Positions 61,060-64,000 of a stretch of 64,000 bases of DNA are shown in pieces (positions within the stretch are counted from its first letter, which is position 1; every line of letters begins with the position of its first letter). The DNA comes from Phocoena phocoena (lineage: Eukaryota; Chordata; Mammalia; Artiodactyla; Phocoenidae). The notes under the pieces were generated by a model that saw only the letters and a list, made by a program, of their open reading frames with translations, had not been told where the DNA came from and ran no database searches. The translations under genes were made by a program, and so were the position numbers. Location: assembly GCF_963924675.1 (NCBI RefSeq), contig NC_089235.1, positions 62,430,220 through 62,494,219 on the forward strand, in the 5' to 3' direction.

Positions 61060-61520
61060 GCCTTTATATTAGTATAGGATAACTGTTATAACAAAGACCC
61101 TAAAATCTCAGTGGTTTCAAGCAATTAAAAAAAATAAATGAAATGAAATGAAATAAAGTCTATTGTTTGGTCACAGCCAGTGCTGTCGACAGAACAGGTA
61201 GAGGAGTGGGGCTGTGGGGTGGAGCTAGTCTCTAATCCATACAGTCACTTAGGGACTCAAGGTCTTTCCGTCTTGGGACACTTTGATCTTCAACATGTGG
61301 GCCCTGAAGTTGTTAGAGAAGGGGAAAAGAAAGTGGAGGATTACCCATAGGAAATTTTTATGAACCAGAAGTGGAATTGGCCCCTTTCCACAGGCCAGAA
61401 CTCAGCCCCATGGCTCTAACAGAATTGCTGGAACAGGAGGCTGGGAGATGTTACCTCATAATGTGCCCAGGCAGAAAAGGAAAACCATCAAGATTGCTGG
61501 GTTCTAGAATCCTCTGCCTT
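61060..61520. repeat. Possible ancient interspersed repeat
   Basis: 'ataacaaagaccctaaaatc', 'tcagtggtttcaagcaatta' and 'taatgtgcccaggcagaaaa' resemble a dispersed mammalian repeat of unknown family. Borders and orientation uncertain. Confidence 0.35.
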
Positions 61521-62741
61521 AGCTGGTTTTAAGACTTGCTGGTATTCGAGCTTGAGAGCATGATGAAAGGGCCTTGCTGACCATTGCTTTTACTATCCTA
61601 CCCCCTCTTCATGCCATCTTTCATTTCGTACCTTTTCTCCCAACTCACACCATTTCCTTTCATCCAGCCTCATCTTGACTCTCTTTTATTTGATACCTTG
61701 ACATAAGGAGACATAATGTGAATGTGGATGGGGGCCCCTAAGGAGAAGGATTTTCATGAGCCAGATTAATGGAAAAGACAGCTCACTGGAAAAGTGACAC
61801 ACATTTCAGAAAGGGAATTGGGAGAGGCAGCAAGGAAGCCAGGAGATGTTGGTTTGAGTTGACTTGAGATGAGAATGGGTTATTCTAGTAGGGGACAAAT
61901 CCCAAGATGAAAAGTCCATTTCTCCATGTAGTAGAAAGTAATGTCTTGAACAAAATTTTATAAACTTATTATAAAATTCAGATTGAAGATCCTTTCTCAT
62001 GTTTTTAACTGCATTGGAAGGACCAGCACCCACAGTTAAGAACTACAACCTTTTGAGAGTAAGTCACTCCAGCTGTTCTATTTTTTTAACGTTCACATAA
62101 AAACGACATGCACATACACATTCAATAATTGAGGAAGATACTTTTATAAGGAACATTGTTTTCTTTCTGCCTTAAACTCTTCCATCATGGAATGGGAAGC
62201 AAACATGTACACACATTCAGTAAACCTGCTCGGCAGTGGAAACTGTATCATTACAGCAGGAAATCCCCCCAGTTTCCCCCAGGCAGCTCCTGAAGAGCTG
62301 TAGAGTTGCAGATATTGTAATACTCCTAATTTGTAATATAGATTCCTGTGATAGGGATTCCCTGCCCCAAACTCCCTTAGGTCCAGAAAGACACTAATTC
62401 GTCTTTTTGGCTGGTCATTAATGACCAGAATTGATCTCTCTTCTCACTTGTTATGCTTAGTTTAATAAAAAAACACTTTCTGGAAACAAGTTCCTGTTTA
62501 TGTTTGTAAGTGGTATCTCTTACACCTAAAATTCTTACATCGGACAATTTCATAGAGCCAACAGACACAAAAGTCTTTGCCAAGAACAATTCCCGTGAAG
62601 GGTATAAAAGCAGTGAATCCTTGGAAGTCCAGAGTAAATGACAGGACTTGCCCCCAGATATTGAATGGGATTAAGTGCACCTTTTCTGAAAGCCATGTAA
62701 AGCAACTGCATAGTTGACACACCATGTTTTTCTTCCCCCAG

Positions 62742-62795
62742 GGCTTTCCTGGAAAGGATGGATCCTCTGGCCCTCCGGGACCACCAGGGCCAATT
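62742..62795 (+). CDS. COL14A1: COL14A1 exon p: 54-bp collagen exon
   Basis: 54 bp, residues 529-546, GFPGKDGSSGPPGPPGPI, six regular triplets. The acceptor has a strong pyrimidine tract ending in cccccag; the donor is gtaagt. Confidence 0.93.
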
Positions 62796-63531
62796 GTAAG
62801 TATTTCCAGGAACTACTGGGATGTAGTACTGCTTTAAAGCAATTCATCTCTTTTATGAGATTTTCTTCTGCCAAACCTTTCACCTTGGCGGCCATCTTTG
62901 CTATATGTAACAACTCATCCCTTGGTACAGAGCTCTTCCTAAAACATCCTTAAAAAATCATGTATCCATGTGGCTTGATTATTCTACCTCTGAGCCACTT
63001 TGCCATAAGATCACCTGCATTGATTTACTTTTATTAGACACAGATAAGCCTTGAATTATTTTTTCTTTTTAAATTTTTATTGGAGTATAGTTGATTTACA
63101 ATGTTGTGTTAGTTTCGGGTGTACAGCAAAGTGAATCAGTTATACGTATACATATATCCCCTCTTCTTTAGATTATTTTCCCATATAGGCCATTACAGAG
63201 TATTGAGTAGCATTCCCTGTGCTCTACAGTAGGTCCCTGTTGATTATCTATTTTCTATATAGTGGTGTGTAAATGTCACTACTATATATAAAAAAGGCTT
63301 GAATTTGAAAGAACTACATCTAACCGACAGAGTGGAGACTTTTCCAAAACTGTCTTCCTTACTTTTGTGGTACGTTAGTTGGAAACAGGAATGAGCAGTG
63401 AATCCTGAAGACTTGGTGTTGGGCGGGGAGGTGAGGTTAACTGTGCATGCTTGCTGCTCTTTCTTGAGAGCTAGCTGTTTTCGATGAGAATGAGTGAGTC
63501 CTCACCTTTGCTCCGTATTCCTTTCTATTAG
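62796..63531 (+). other. COL14A1 intron p-q (736 bp)
   Basis: Contains an antisense L1 3' end (63056-63290); the rest is unique-looking. Confidence 0.6.
63056..63290 (-). mobile_element. L1 3'-UTR fragment, antisense
   Basis: 'gagtatagttgatttacaat', 'gtacagcaaagtgaatcagt' and 'ctctacagtaggtccctgtt' are the reverse of an artiodactyl L1 3' end. Lies between exons p and q. Confidence 0.82.
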
Positions 63532-63603
63532 GGCATTCCCGGAGCCCCTGGAGTCCCAGGAATCACAGGAAGCATGGGACCCCAAGGCGCCCTCGGACCA
63601 CCT
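63532..63603 (+). CDS. COL14A1: COL14A1 exon q: 72-bp collagen exon (last in window)
   Basis: 72 bp, 24 codons, residues 547-570, starting GIPGAPGVPGITGSMGPQ and ending GPP: eight regular triplets. Acceptor ctattag, donor gtgagt. The next exon lies beyond the window end. Confidence 0.93.
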
Positions 63604-64000
63604 GTGAGTATGTGACTGTAGCCAGTCAGGATGGTTGCCCAGTTATCCCTCTGGTTTATTTATCTGTTTAAATTTACAGCATCTTCTTAGGTCAAGATGT
63701 ATTTTTCAGGACTGGATTCTGTGGGAATCCATGAGGAAAACAGAGAATCTCCTAGGATAAAGATTAAGATCAGACCGTGCATATATCATGGCTAAAGACA
63801 AATGGTCCCAACAGGGGATCATCTGCAGCTAAGCTTCTGCTTATATATATTTCCACTGTTTGTTATTCTGTATTTGGCTAAGTCAACTCAATGCCATCTT
63901 TACAGGGACTGGGTACAATACTATCTGTTAACTAGGCCTGTGTCCTGGGTGAGAAATACAAGGCCAGAGAAAGTCCAGGATTAGTGAAAATGGGAAGAGA
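63604..64000 (+). other. Start of COL14A1 intron after exon q
   Basis: About 0.4 kb of intron, no repeat or further exon recognised. Confidence 0.6.

Larger units (their letters stand above)
50577..62741 (+). other. COL14A1 intron o-p (12.2 kb)
   Basis: The longest intron here. Holds two full CHR-2 SINEs (51535 and 56704), a mariner palindrome (52990), MIR copies (55125, 55930), a MER5-like piece (56535), L2 scraps (58720, 59915), microsatellites (51447, 57201, 60914), an AT-rich stretch (57060-57190), hairpin palindromes (58556, 59245) and a possible old repeat (61060-61520). 53100-55100 and 57240-58700 show no repeat I can name. Confidence 0.6.
6114..63603 (+). other. COL14A1: COL14A1 gene, internal portion (17 exons; VWA2, TSPN, hinge, collagen helix)
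   Basis: Collagen XIV is a secreted FACIT collagen that decorates fibrils of interstitial collagen and helps set fibril diameter and packing in tendon, skin and other connective tissue. The joined exons give 570 codons in one frame (residue 1 here is the Cys codon at 6116): VWA domain about 1-185, linker 186-204, TSPN domain about 205-413, Cys-rich hinge 414-433, Gly-X-Y helix from 434 to the last codon. Every exon-exon phase matches and every intron is GT-AG. I recognise the protein as the second VWA to COL2 region of collagen XIV. The closest paralogue, COL12A1, has the same layout but differs at many positions in the VWA core, in the TSPN domain and in the Gly-X-Y order. The N-terminal fibronectin III and first VWA exons and the C-terminal collagen and NC1 exons lie outside the window. 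No promoter, start or stop codon of the gene is present. Confidence 0.93.

Noticed and set aside
62714..62953. 79-codon frame overlapping exon p as a separate gene
   Set aside because: It is in a different frame from the Gly-X-Y frame and runs into intron; the collagen frame with matching splice sites explains the sequence.
1..64000. CRISPR array, operon, phage or a new defence-type system
   Set aside because: The window is vertebrate intron and exon sequence. The repeats are dispersed retroelements and no spaced direct repeats were seen.

Overview
The window is nuclear DNA from a mammal, almost certainly a cetacean (whale, dolphin or porpoise). It has GT-AG introns, L1, L2 and MIR repeats, and about a dozen copies of a tRNA-derived SINE whose consensus opens 'GGGCTTCCCTGGTGGCGCAG'. 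That is the CHR-type SINE known from cetaceans and their close artiodactyl relatives. Most copies are flanked by visible target-site duplications, and no ruminant BovB element was seen.

The only protein-coding gene is an internal part of COL14A1 (collagen alpha-1(XIV), undulin), on the + strand. Seventeen exons with consistent phases and GT-AG borders encode 570 contiguous codons without a stop. Exons at 6114-11295 encode the second von Willebrand A (VWA) domain with an intact metal-binding (MIDAS) motif, plus a short linker. Exons at 11464-36888 encode the thrombospondin-N/laminin-G-like (TSPN) domain and its C-terminal tail. The exon at 39602-39688 holds a Cys-rich hinge and the first Gly-X-Y triplets. 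Six exons at 47297-63603 (54, 96, 54, 54, 54 and 72 bp) encode the collagen triple helix with one conserved-type interruption. The gene runs past both window ends: earlier VWA and fibronectin III exons lie to the left, the remaining collagen and NC1 exons to the right.

The rest is intron. From left to right: a sense L1 cut by the window start (1 to about 4826); intron upstream of the VWA exons; the VWA exon cluster with three SINEs in its introns and another just upstream of its second exon; a nearly full-length but dead sense L1 (about 12131-19145) followed by an L2 (about 19640-21000) in the 10.5 kb intron; LTR-like remnants, a 5'-truncated antisense L1 and nested SINEs (22.5-27.5 kb); mostly unique or ancient-repeat sequence with MIR and L2 pieces; an old antisense L1 (about 41440-42300 or further); more SINEs; a mariner-type palindrome (about 52990-53042); and a 12.2 kb intron before the last two exons.

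No RNA gene, CRISPR array, operon or undescribed system was found. The most interesting observations are structural. Two same-orientation L1 copies flank all the VWA exons and share a 249-bp perfectly identical tract inside otherwise diverged sequence. There are nested insertion histories, hairpin palindromes, and a few weak splice donors on in-frame exons.
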